64,000 nucleotides of DNA from Stenotrophomonas maltophilia (GTDB lineage: Bacteria; Pseudomonadota; Gammaproteobacteria; Xanthomonadales; Xanthomonadaceae). The notes beneath the pieces are model-generated. The model made no database searches. It was not told where the DNA came from and saw only the letters and a program-made list of their open reading frames with translations. Positions 1-7,907 of the stretch are shown piece after piece (the first letter of the stretch is position 1; the number at the start of each line of letters is the position of its first letter). The stretch lies in NCBI GenBank assembly GCA_002435595.1, contig DJBL01000070.1:103222-167221 (forward strand), in the 5' to 3' direction. The position numbers were made by a program, and so were the translations under genes.

Positions 1-441
1 CGCATCGCAGTGCAGCGCCGCGTGCCGCAGGTCGGCACGGAACAGACGCGAGCGCGCGCCTTCGCGCACCGTGACCAGCGCGAAATCCACCCAGCCGGCA
101 CCGGAGCACCAGGGCTTGTCGCCGCTCAGCGTGCCCTGCCGGGGATCAAAGGCGAGCGTGGCCCGCGGACCTTCGGCCGCCCACACCGCCCCGACCTGGC
201 CGGGCGCCGGCGGCGCGGCATCCAACTCGCGCAGGATGGCCTGGGCGTCGTAGTGCGCCTCCAGCACCTTGGCCAGGCACAGGTCGCGCGCGCCGAGCGC
301 GGCGAGCGCCTGCCAGCGGCGCAACGTATCGCCCGCGCCGGGCGCAGGCAGCACCGGCTGCTGGTGCAGCCATGCATGCGCCTGCTGCATCAGCGGCGGC
401 AGGCCGTCCTGGCGCGCGGCAAGATGGACAACGGCCGCCAT
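1..441 (-). CDS. Acyl-CoA dehydrogenase-like protein, N-terminal part (3' end outside window)
   Basis: Reading the minus strand from an ATG at 441 gives 147 uninterrupted codons to the window edge. The protein starts MAAVVHLAARQDGLPPLMQQ and later contains GDKPWCSGAGWVDFALV, which resembles the mid-domain substrate/flavin-binding segment of acyl-CoA dehydrogenases (GxKxxxSGAxxAD). Family knowledge: such proteins oxidise acyl-CoA thioesters with FAD. The start codon lies one base past the TGA stop of the upstream alcohol dehydrogenase gene (TGACATG), so the two are very probably co-transcribed. The C-terminal half, with the catalytic glutamate, is not in the window, so the activity cannot be verified. 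Confidence 0.6.
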   Translation of the reverse strand, partial: MAAVVHLAARQDGLPPLMQQAHAWLHQQPVLPAPGAGDTLRRWQALAALGARDLCLAKVLEAHYDAQAILRELDAAPPAPGQVGAVWAAEGPRATLAFDPRQGTLSGDKPWCSGAGWVDFALVTVREGARSRLFRADLRHAALHCDA

Positions 442-442
442 G

Positions 443-1606
443 TCAGGGCGTGAGGATGACCTTGCGGCAATCCTCCTCCTTGCGATCGAAAATCTCATAC
501 CCGCTGACCGCATCCTCCAGCGCCATGCGGTGGCTCACGATCACCCCAGGGTCCAGGTTGCCCTCGGCGATGTGCTCCAGCAGCTCGGGCATCAGGCGCT
601 GCACATGGGTCTGGCCCATCTTGAAGGTCAGCCCCTTGTCGAAGGCATCGCCGAGCAGGAAGCCGTGCACGAAACCGGCGTAGACCCCGGGGATGCTGAC
701 CGTGCCGCCGCGCCGGGTGGCGGCGATGCACTGGCGGATGGCCACGCCGCTGCTGCCTTCGATCTTCAGGCTGGTCAGCGCCGATTCGAGCGCACTGCCC
801 TCGGCCTCGAAGCCCACCGCATCGATGCTGGCGTCCACGCCGCGCCCGTTGGTCTGGGTGACGATGTACTCGGCCGGATCCCCGACCTGGGTGAAGTCGA
901 TCGGCGTGATCCCGTAGGTCTGCTGGGCGAATGCCAGCCGGTACGCCAGGTGGTCGACCATGAAGATCGTCTCGGCACCGAGCAGCCGGCAGCACGCCGC
1001 GCTCATCAGGCCGACCGGACCGGCACCGAAGATGGCCACGGTGGCGCCTGGTTTGACCCCGGCGTTGAGGGCGGCCTGGTAGCCGGTGGGGAGGATGTCG
1101 GACAGGAACAGCACCTGCTCGTCGGCAAGCGTATCGGGAATCCGCAACGGGCCGACGTTGGCCTTGGGGACCCGCACATACTCCGCCTGCCCACCCGAGA
1201 CCCCGCCGTACAGATGGCTGTAGCCGAACAACGCCGCCGGCGCACGGATGCCCTTCTGGTTGAGCGCGGCGCCCTTGCCACTGTTGGTGGTTTCGCAGGC
1301 GGCGAACTCGGCAAGCTGGCAATGGAAGCATTCGCCACAGGCGATCACGAACGGAATGACCACCCGGTCGCCCGCGCGCAGATCGGTCACCCCGCTGCCG
1401 ACCTCCTCCACGATCCCCATGAACTCATGTCCGAGCACGTCGCCGACGTGCAGGTCGGGAATCTTGCCCCGGTACAGGTGCAGGTCCGAGCCACAGATGG
1501 CCGTGGCCGTGACGCGAAGGATCAGGTCATCCGGCGCGGCCAGCACCGGGTCGGGGACGGTATCGACGCGGACGTCTTTGCTGCCGTGGTAGGTCAAGGC
1601 GCGCAT
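443..1606 (-). CDS. Zinc-dependent alcohol dehydrogenase (formaldehyde dehydrogenase-like MDR)
   Basis: 387 aa medium-chain dehydrogenase/reductase. Seen: an N-terminal GroES-like domain with the catalytic-zinc motif ATAICGSDLHLY, then GHEFMGIVEEVGSGV, a structural-zinc type cysteine region (CGECFHCQLAEFAACE), and a Rossmann domain with GAGPVGLMSAACCRLLGA. The family oxidises alcohols or glutathione-hemithioacetals with NAD(P). The ATG at 1606 (protein MRALTYHGSKDVRV) is preferred over a longer frame because GGAG stands six bases upstream and family members start here. The downstream acyl-CoA dehydrogenase-like gene begins immediately after the stop. The substrate is not determinable from sequence; the long zinc-loop and low-GC-free context fit the cd08283-type dehydrogenases often found in proteobacterial stress or detoxification operons. 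Confidence 0.9.
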   Translation of the reverse strand: MRALTYHGSKDVRVDTVPDPVLAAPDDLILRVTATAICGSDLHLYRGKIPDLHVGDVLGHEFMGIVEEVGSGVTDLRAGDRVVIPFVIACGECFHCQLAEFAACETTNSGKGAALNQKGIRAPAALFGYSHLYGGVSGGQAEYVRVPKANVGPLRIPDTLADEQVLFLSDILPTGYQAALNAGVKPGATVAIFGAGPVGLMSAACCRLLGAETIFMVDHLAYRLAFAQQTYGITPIDFTQVGDPAEYIVTQTNGRGVDASIDAVGFEAEGSALESALTSLKIEGSSGVAIRQCIAATRRGGTVSIPGVYAGFVHGFLLGDAFDKGLTFKMGQTHVQRLMPELLEHIAEGNLDPGVIVSHRMALEDAVSGYEIFDRKEEDCRKVILTP

Positions 1607-2235
1607 GCGGCACTCCAGTGGGGGATCTACCTCCTTGGTACCCCGACGCCGATGTCCTCGCCGTGACCTGGATGTATGCACCGCGTGTCCTGTCGCGCAG
1701 ACGGCACGTTCACGTCGGCGACCCACACCACCTCGGTCAACGCCGCAACGCGGTCAGCGCCTGCGCCGGTGGGCACCGCGCGTGCGGGCGGGGCAACTGC
1801 CTACGCCGGTGCCCGCGCACGCGCGCCTGAAGGGTTCAGACGCGGCCCGGTGGCATCGCCACCACGCCGCCTCAGCGCGGCGTCGGCCCGGGCGCCGGTG
1901 GATCTTCCACCGGCGGTGACGTGGGCGCCGGATCGCGCTCCGGGGGTACTTCCGTCGGCGGCTCCCGTGCCGGCGGCTCCGGCGTCACCGGCACTTCCAC
2001 GGGCGTGGGTGGGGCCACCGGGTCCTGCCCTGGCACGGGGGCTGCATGCAACGGCATCAAGGATGAAGGATTCAACGGCGTGTCCTCACAGGCGGTGCGA
2101 CCAGCATGGCCGCACCGGTGTCAACACGGGGCGAGCGCTGCCGCGCGCGCGGCTCGGCGATCAGCGCGGTCATGCCGGCACCCGTACGGGGCGCTAACCT
2201 TTACGCTCTTGCACGCCCTCAAACGGAACACGGAT
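1607..2235. other. Intergenic region, no firm gene
   Basis: This 629-base stretch lies between the divergently transcribed alcohol dehydrogenase and esterase genes. It should carry both promoters, but I cannot point to convincing -35/-10 boxes in this GC-rich sequence. The only plausible coding content is the proline-rich minus-strand frame at 1872-2075, listed separately. Confidence 0.5.
1872..2075 (-). CDS. Small proline-rich hypothetical protein
   Basis: 67-codon frame opening with TTG (an internal ATG lies at 2057). More than a third of the residues are proline, in repeating PPTEVPPERDP / PPVEDPPAPGP-like units with many acidic residues; there is no signal peptide or membrane segment. 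AGGA stands about nine bases before the TTG. I recall small proline-rich hypothetical proteins of this kind in Stenotrophomonas, but such composition can also come from GC-rich non-coding DNA. No function can be assigned. Confidence 0.35.
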   Translation of the reverse strand: MNPSSLMPLHAAPVPGQDPVAPPTPVEVPVTPEPPAREPPTEVPPERDPAPTSPPVEDPPAPGPTPR

Positions 2236-3360
2236 ATGCTCACGGGGATAAGGATGTCATGCCTGGCACTGCTGCTGGCCACCACCGCGCAGGCCATGCC
2301 GGCATGGGCCCAGTCTCAGGATGGCGTCCGTCAGGTGCCCAGCTTCGCGCTGCCGCTCTCGCCCTATCTCAGCCCCGAGGCGCAGGCGAGCATGCGCAGC
2401 GCGGTGATCCACGGCGACCCCACCGCCAGGCTGGACAACACCGCCGTGCGCGCGCAGTTGGACAGCATTCGCAAAGGTGCCGATCAATGGGCCTACGGCC
2501 AGATCGCCCAACTGCGCCAACGCTATCCCGTCCAGCTTCACCATGAGACCTGGAATGGCGTGGCCGTGGTGCGCGTGCAACCGCTCAATGCCCCGACCGC
2601 GCCCAGCCAGCAGCGCCTGTTGATCGAACTGCACGGCGGCGCCTTCGTGTTCGGCCGTGCCGACAGCCTGGGCCTGCTCGAAGCGATTCCGGTGGCGGCG
2701 CTGACCGGCATGACGGTTGTCGCCGTGGAGTACCGCCAAGGCCCGGAACACCGGTTCCCCGCGGCCAGCGAAGATGTCGCCGCGGTATACCGCGCCGCGC
2801 TGGAACGCCTGCCGGCCGAACACATCGGCCTGTTCGGCTGTTCGGCCGGCGGCGTGCTCACCGGCGAGTCGCTGGCCTGGTTCGCCAAGGAGAAGCTGCC
2901 GATGCCGGGGGCGGCCGGGCTGTTCTGCGCCGGCGGCGATGCCCGCTACGGCGGCGACTCGCGCTACACCATGGCCGCGATCAACGATGCGTTGCTGCCG
3001 CACGCCGACGGCACGCTGCCGATCATGGAAGACCTGTACTACGGAGACGTCGATTTCCGCGACCCGCTGGTATCCCCGGTGTTCTCCAAGGCCCTGCTGG
3101 CGCAGTTCCCGCCGACGCTGTTCATCACCGCCACGCGCGCGGCCGAGTTGAGCAACGTCTCCTACATGCACGGCCGGCTGGTCGACCTGGGCCGCGAATC
3201 GGACCTGCATGTCTGGGACGGCCTGGGCCACGCCTTCCACCTCGATGCCGCGCTGCCGGAGAGCCAGCAGGCATATCGGGTGATGGCGCGTTTCTTCGCC
3301 CGCCACCTGGGCAGTGCCCTGCCGGCGTCACCGGCCGCCAGCGCAGGCTCGGCCCCGTGA
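2236..3360 (+). CDS. Secreted alpha/beta hydrolase (HSL / fold-3 esterase family)
   Basis: 374 aa with an N-terminal signal peptide (MSCLALLLATTAQAMPAWAQ after an optional six-residue lead; starts at 2236 or 2254 are both possible). The mature protein has the HSL-family oxyanion motif ELHGGAFVFG, the nucleophile elbow GCSAGGV, and a C-terminal DGLGHAFHLD providing the likely acid and catalytic histidine. The order and spacing fit esterases/lipases acting on short acyl esters, exported to the periplasm. It is transcribed alone, divergent from the alcohol dehydrogenase and convergent with the next lipoprotein gene. The natural substrate is unknown. Confidence 0.85.
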   Translation: MLTGIRMSCLALLLATTAQAMPAWAQSQDGVRQVPSFALPLSPYLSPEAQASMRSAVIHGDPTARLDNTAVRAQLDSIRKGADQWAYGQIAQLRQRYPVQLHHETWNGVAVVRVQPLNAPTAPSQQRLLIELHGGAFVFGRADSLGLLEAIPVAALTGMTVVAVEYRQGPEHRFPAASEDVAAVYRAALERLPAEHIGLFGCSAGGVLTGESLAWFAKEKLPMPGAAGLFCAGGDARYGGDSRYTMAAINDALLPHADGTLPIMEDLYYGDVDFRDPLVSPVFSKALLAQFPPTLFITATRAAELSNVSYMHGRLVDLGRESDLHVWDGLGHAFHLDAALPESQQAYRVMARFFARHLGSALPASPAASAGSAP

Positions 3361-3547
3361 CACGCACAACGCTGTGACCGGGCATCCGGTCGCAACATTG
3401 ATCGTGGACTTTTCCTCGGAGCGCATGAACGACCTGCCCGTTCTTCTCGCCGCGGTTCGCCCAGCTGCACTGCCCGGCCGGGAGTGTCGTGGTCGCCGAC
3501 CACGGGTCGCGTGCGCAGCGCTGCAGGGGCGCAGTTTGACCGGCGGC

Positions 3548-4204
3548 TTACTCGGCCGCGGGCGTGCACGCGTCAGCAGTGGGACACAGCATCTTCAGCG
3601 GCGGCGTCCACTGGTTGAAGCACGCCTGGCCGCAGGCCTTCAGCTCGTCTTCCAGCGCCTGCGGCGACAGCATGCCCGGCGCCGGCGAGGCCAGTGCCAC
3701 GCGCCACGGATGGCTCGACACTACCCAGGGCTGCCGGGCCTGCAGCAGCTGTAGCGTTTCCACGCTGCGATCGCGGGCCAGCACCCGCATACCCACCGGG
3801 TTGGCGCCGGCCCATGTGTCGGTGAGCAGGATTTCGCCGATATACGTGGTGGCGTTGGGGGTGATGGTGAACGAGAGCGATTCCGCCTCGCGCATGCTGA
3901 CGTTACGCCCGTACCCATGTTCGATGAAACCGCCCAGGTAGTAGCGCCCAGCCTTGAGCGGGGTGGCCACCACCAGGCCGCTGCAGCCCAGCTCGCGCAC
4001 CGTGCGCGGTGGCAGGCTGAACATCCCCTCGGAGCGACTGCCACTGGCGTACACGTTGACGAAATTGATGGTGCTCTGGCAACGCAGCGAGGTCACCAGG
4101 ATGCCTTCATCGGCGGGCAACGCCGCGCCGGGTTTGACCCCTGGCATGCTGCACCCTGCCAGGGCGAGCAACGACGCCACCACCACGCACAGCTTCCCTG
4201 TCAT
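3548..4204 (-). CDS. Putative lipoprotein of unknown function
   Basis: 218 aa. The N-terminus is a lipoprotein signal with lipobox LALAGC (Cys at about residue 18), so the protein is probably anchored in the outer or inner membrane. The rest is a soluble domain with several cysteines and a C-terminal segment CGQACFNQWTPPLKMLCPTADAC, which may form disulfides in the periplasm. GGGGA lies upstream of the ATG. It is monocistronic, between the esterase (convergent) and another minus-strand gene. I do not recognise a family; the beta-rich pattern with GRYYLGGF resembles the periplasmic DUF2846-like lipoproteins, but that is weak. Confidence 0.75.
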   Translation of the reverse strand: MTGKLCVVVASLLALAGCSMPGVKPGAALPADEGILVTSLRCQSTINFVNVYASGSRSEGMFSLPPRTVRELGCSGLVVATPLKAGRYYLGGFIEHGYGRNVSMREAESLSFTITPNATTYIGEILLTDTWAGANPVGMRVLARDRSVETLQLLQARQPWVVSSHPWRVALASPAPGMLSPQALEDELKACGQACFNQWTPPLKMLCPTADACTPAAE

Positions 4205-4323
4205 GCGGACATCCCCGGTTTTTTGCGCATGCTAGCGGGGCGCGCCACGGATGGCCATAGGCTGTGAGGTCCAGCCACCACGCTGCGCGGTAATCGCGGC
4301 GGGCCTGATCGGGGCGCTGGCCC

Positions 4324-4689
4324 TCAGGCGTGCCGGGCGCTGCGCGGCAGAGCCACCACGGCGTGGACACCGCGACGGGCGACAAAACGATGGCCCGCCA
4401 CCGACCACAGGCCGGCCGGGTTGCGATCCACATCCCATTCGCCCCCGGCAAGGGTTGCATCCACCGCATGCGGGCGGCGCGCGGCGCGGTGGATCGCATC
4501 GGCCACGGCCTCCATCTCACCGTTGAACCAGCGGTAGCCATTGACGCAGATCTCGCACGGCTGGTCGGCAGGCCCCGGGAAGCCGGGCAGCAACGTGCGC
4601 AGGGTGAGGCTGGCATGGTCCAGCGTCTGGGTACGGAAGCCGGGCTCATCGGCCCAGCGTTCTATTCGGGATAACCAGGAACGTTGCAT
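4324..4689 (-). CDS. Hypothetical protein, 121 aa
   Basis: The ATG at 4689 is chosen because AGGAGA lies seven bases upstream; longer readings start without a ribosome site. The protein starts MQRSWLSRIERWADEPGFRT and contains CEICVNGYRWFNGEMEAVADAI and GGEWDVDRNPAGLWSVAGH. It is soluble, with no membrane segment or recognisable domain. It is divergent from the YciE/YciF-like gene. Function not assigned. Confidence 0.65.
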   Translation of the reverse strand: MQRSWLSRIERWADEPGFRTQTLDHASLTLRTLLPGFPGPADQPCEICVNGYRWFNGEMEAVADAIHRAARRPHAVDATLAGGEWDVDRNPAGLWSVAGHRFVARRGVHAVVALPRSARHA

Positions 4690-4910
4690 GGTGATTCTCC
4701 TTCGGAAAATCCACCATGGCCCTGCCCAGGTTAGCGCAGCGAGAATGTGCAGCACGTCATCTGAACGGTTACGAGTCGCGACGCGGCTGTCACGATTCAT
4801 GCACGCCCGGCAACGCGCGTCGATGTCGAGACGAATCTCACACGAACCACGGCGGAGATAACACATGCGCGCCTAGCCTGATGCTTCACTCCACGCCAGG
4901 CAGAATCGCA

Positions 4911-5417
4911 ATGACGATCAAAACCGCCCAAGACCTCTTCATCCATGAGCTCTCCGACATCTACAGCGCGGAGAAACAGATGAGCAAGGCCCTTCCCCGG
5001 CTGACCCGCGCTGCCACCGATCCGGCGCTCAAGGCCGCGTTCGAGCAGCATCTGGAAGAAACCCAGGGGCAGATCGAGCGCCTGGACACGGTGGTCGAGC
5101 TGCTGGGCATCCGTCTCAAGCGGATCAAGTGCGCCGCGATGGAGGGCCTCGTCGAAGAAGGCAAGGACGCCATCGAGAGCATCGAGGAAGGCCCGGTGCG
5201 CGATCTGGCGCTGATCGGCGGCGCGCAGAAGGTGGAGCACTACGAGATCGCCGCCTACGGCACGCTCGCGGCACTGGCCAAGCAACTCGGCCACAAGGAC
5301 GCACTGCCGCACCTGCTGGCGACGCTGGCCGAAGAAAAGGCCACCGACGAGAAACTCACCCTGATTGCCAAACGTGGCGCGGGCGCGCCGTCGGCCTCCT
5401 CCGCGAAGAGCGCATGA
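4911..5417 (+). CDS. YciE/YciF family (DUF892) ferritin-like protein
   Basis: 168 aa, starting MTIKTAQDLFIHELSDIYSA. The family is a ferritin-like four-helix bundle; here the expected acidic and histidine ligands are spread over the helices (HELSDIYSAEKQ, FEQHLEETQGQIERL, GGAQKVEHYEIAAYG, LATLAEEKATDEKL). Members of the group are stress-induced, DUF892-type ferroxidase-like proteins of enterobacteria and Xanthomonadaceae; their exact role is unsettled. The C-terminus is a short basic, serine-rich tail. Monocistronic; the start is set by the family N-terminus. Confidence 0.9.
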   Translation: MTIKTAQDLFIHELSDIYSAEKQMSKALPRLTRAATDPALKAAFEQHLEETQGQIERLDTVVELLGIRLKRIKCAAMEGLVEEGKDAIESIEEGPVRDLALIGGAQKVEHYEIAAYGTLAALAKQLGHKDALPHLLATLAEEKATDEKLTLIAKRGAGAPSASSAKSA

Positions 5418-5523
5418 GCCCGCCCGCTTCAGGATCGGCTGCCGCAGCCGATAGTCCGTACCGGGGCGAGACCTTCCTGTCGGGACGGTCCCGCCCCTCT
5501 TTCCCTGACGGATCCAACTCCCG

Positions 5524-5763
5524 ATGACCTGCACCGGCATTTTCGAACTGATTGAAGTCAACGGCCCGGTCGATGCAGCAGACGCGTCCGCGTCCTGGAT
5601 AACCTCCATCGCCGCTGCCTGCGTGGGCTGCAAGCGCCACTTCACCGCCAATGGCGAGAACGGCCTGCAGCTCATTCCCGGCGGCGTGGCCATTACCTGC
5701 CCCGGCTGCCGGGCGCGGCAGGCGATCAGCCAGGCACGCTTCGACGGGTTCCGGCCGCGGTAA
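5524..5763 (+). CDS. Small CxxC protein, probable zinc-binding
   Basis: 79 aa frame with two CxxC pairs, VGCKRHF preceded by another cysteine (AACVGC) and TCPGCRARQ, separated by about 25 residues. That spacing suggests one zinc knuckle formed by four cysteines. The N-terminal 30 residues look like a separate short extension. The Shine-Dalgarno is weak, so the start is not firm. It lies about 100 bases after the YciE/YciF-like gene on the same strand. Could be a regulatory or scaffold protein; no function can be claimed. Confidence 0.55.
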   Translation: MTCTGIFELIEVNGPVDAADASASWITSIAAACVGCKRHFTANGENGLQLIPGGVAITCPGCRARQAISQARFDGFRPR

Positions 5764-6056
5764 CGGCGCATCTGGCCGTCACGGGGGGCTGCCGGCGCGC
5801 CGCACCCGCAGGGACCCGGCTGGCTGATGTACCGCAAAGGGCTGGATCACCGCTGCGGCGCGGTGCTGCGCCGAGCCCTTGGCATGCGTCTGATCCTTGG
5901 CCACCTCCTGTGCCCTGCCCTGCGCATCTGGATGCGCTGCGGCTCCGCCTCAAGCGCGAGCGCGCTGTACGCGCCGGGTGTCACTGTCAGGATCTGCCCA
6001 CTTCGGCCGATGAAATCCATAAGCGGCGTGCCGGACGCCGCACATGGGAAGGTGGG

Positions 6057-6575
6057 ATGAAACACTCAGCGCACGCGTATTCAACCAAATGGCGCCTGGC
6101 ATGGCGCGCCACTGCGGCAGCATTCAACCCGAAGCAGGCCTCCACCACCATCAAGGCCGTGGGTGGGCTGGGGCTTGTGCTGATGATCGCCTCGACCTGC
6201 TACGGGCTCTACGCGGTGTTCCACCCCTTTGGCCGGACCGTTGAGCTTTCGGCCGGGTATCTGCTCGGCTTTCTGTTCGCTGCATTGCTCCACGACCTGG
6301 CCTGCGCGGTGAAATCCGAAGAATCGGAGCTTCGCCGCTACCTGCGGCTTGCCAAAGGCACCACGTACTCCTGGCTCGCCTGGCTGGTTTTGGCCGTCGC
6401 CGTCATCGCTGTTGCGGTATTGATCTACCTGCAGGCAACCGTTGCAGTGACCCGGGCAACCCTGTACGCCTCGATCATCGGCGCGGTGATGGCAAGCGAG
6501 TTCAGCATGATGTACATCAACCGCATCCAGTCCGGCCGGGAGGCGCGACGGAGGGCGCACGCTCAACGATCTTAG
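6057..6575 (+). CDS. Integral membrane protein of unknown function
   Basis: 172 aa. The ATG at 6057 follows GGGAAGGTGGG. Four hydrophobic segments are visible: GGLGLVLMIASTCYGLYAVF, LSAGYLLGFLFAALLHDLACAV, a long one after TTYSW (LAWLVLAVAVIAVAVLIYL) and LYASIIGAVMASEFSMMYI. The tail is strongly basic (GREARRRAHAQRS), placing it in the cytoplasm by the positive-inside rule. No family recognised. It ends 57 bases before the tRNA-Arg gene, which lies on the other strand. Confidence 0.65.
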   Translation: MKHSAHAYSTKWRLAWRATAAAFNPKQASTTIKAVGGLGLVLMIASTCYGLYAVFHPFGRTVELSAGYLLGFLFAALLHDLACAVKSEESELRRYLRLAKGTTYSWLAWLVLAVAVIAVAVLIYLQATVAVTRATLYASIIGAVMASEFSMMYINRIQSGREARRRAHAQRS

Positions 6576-6632
6576 TCGGTCGGCCGCGTGAGGAACACGA
6601 TGCAGCCTGGATGCGCGATACGCGACGACGGA

Positions 6633-6709
6633 TGGTGACCCCGGCCCGATTCGAACGGGCGACCTTCCCCTTAGGAGGGGGACGCTCTATCCAGCTGAGC
6701 TACGGGGCC
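6633..6709 (-). tRNA. tRNA-Arg (anticodon CCT)
   Basis: A complete cloverleaf can be drawn on the minus strand: acceptor GGCCCCG pairing with CGGGGTC (one G-T pair), D arm TAGCTCAGCTGGATAGAGCG, anticodon stem TCCCC/GGGGA with loop CTCCTAA, T arm with GTTCGAATC, discriminator A and an encoded CCA. The anticodon CCT reads AGG, a rare codon in this GC-rich genome. tRNA-Arg(CCT) genes are common attachment sites for integrative elements, but I see no integrase or repeated 3' end nearby. Confidence 0.97.
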
Positions 6710-6835
6710 AAGTGCGGGGGCGGACGTGCCGCCAGACCGCTTGCTGCACCGGCAAAGTGCGCGGTGCAGCCGTGAAGGATACCCACATTCAGCGACAGGA
6801 CCAAGGCCGTTGCCACCGGATGCGGGTCTGCCGGC

Positions 6836-7681
6836 TCAGCGGATGTCCAGTTCCGGGAAGCCCTTGACCAGTTCGTCCAGCGCCTTGATCTGGGTCAGGA
6901 ACGGCTCCAGCGCCGACAGCGGCAGCGCGCTGGGGCCATCGCAACGGGCGTGGTCGGGGTCGCGATGGGCCTCCAGGAACAAGCCGGCCAGGCCCAGCGC
7001 CATGCCCGAACGGGCCAGTTCGGCGACCTGGCGACGGCGGCCGCCGGAGGCATCGCTGCCGGCGTCGCGGCGCTGCAGGCTGTGGGTCACGTCGAAGATC
7101 GCCGGCAGGCCGCCGGTGGATTCGATCATCTCGCGGAAGCCCAGCATGTCCACCACCAGGTTGTCGTAGCCGAACTGCGCGCCTCGCTCGCACAGGATGA
7201 TGTTCTCGTTGCCGGCCTCGCGGATCTTGGCCACGATGTGCTTGATCTGGGTGGGGCTGAGGAACTGCGGCTTCTTGATGTTGACCGCACGACCGGTGCG
7301 CGCGATGGCCTCGACCAGATCGGTCTGGCGGGCCAGGAACGCCGGAATCTGCAGCACGTCCACCACCTCGGCCACCGGCGCGGCCTGGGCCACTTCGTGC
7401 ACGTCGGTGATCACCGGCACGCCGAACCGGCGCTTGACCTCCTCGAAGATGCGCAGGCCTTCGTCCAGGCCGACACCGCGGAAGGACTTGATCGAGGAAC
7501 GGTTGGCCTTGTCGAACGATGCCTTGAACACGTACGGGATGCCGAGCCTGGCGGTCACCGTGGTGAAGTGCTCGGCTGCGTGCAGGGTCGAATCGAGGTC
7601 TTCGAGCACATTCAGGCCGCCAAACAGCACGAACGGCAGACGATTGCCGACAACCACACCTTCCGCAACGGTAACGTTCAT
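6836..7681 (-). CDS. kdsA: 3-deoxy-D-manno-octulosonate 8-phosphate synthase
   Basis: 281 aa, full family length. KdsA condenses phosphoenolpyruvate with arabinose 5-phosphate to Kdo-8-phosphate, the first committed step to the inner-core sugar of lipopolysaccharide; it acts in the cytosol. Seen: GIPYVFKASFDKANRSS, GVPVITDVHE, NIKKPQFLSP, ILCERGAQFGYDNLVVDM, VTHSLQRRDAG and LEAHRDPDHARCDGPSA, all standard KdsA segments. GGAG precedes the ATG. In gammaproteobacteria kdsA usually sits in pyrG-kdsA-eno; here it stands alone between a tRNA and an aldehyde dehydrogenase gene, so it is either relocated or a second copy. Confidence 0.96.
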   Translation of the reverse strand: MNVTVAEGVVVGNRLPFVLFGGLNVLEDLDSTLHAAEHFTTVTARLGIPYVFKASFDKANRSSIKSFRGVGLDEGLRIFEEVKRRFGVPVITDVHEVAQAAPVAEVVDVLQIPAFLARQTDLVEAIARTGRAVNIKKPQFLSPTQIKHIVAKIREAGNENIILCERGAQFGYDNLVVDMLGFREMIESTGGLPAIFDVTHSLQRRDAGSDASGGRRRQVAELARSGMALGLAGLFLEAHRDPDHARCDGPSALPLSALEPFLTQIKALDELVKGFPELDIR

Positions 7682-7907
7682 TCAGACTCCTGGGGATGAG
7701 GCGACCGGTTCACGGCCGTGGCCGCGTCGGTTCAATGCTGCATTCTAGCCGGTGGCGGCGCCACGGGGGGCGTCGGCCGGCGGCCCGCCTGCCCCATCCC
7801 ATGGCAGATCGGGCCGGTGCCGCGGTCTGCTAAAATCGGCGTTCTGCATGCCGCCCCCCACCCTTGCCAGCGGCTGCGCCCTTTTTTGATACGCAACAGG
7901 AGTTTGC

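Noticed and set aside
6633..6709. tRNA-Arg as island attachment site
   Set aside because: No integrase, no duplicated tRNA 3' end, and flanking genes look ordinary.
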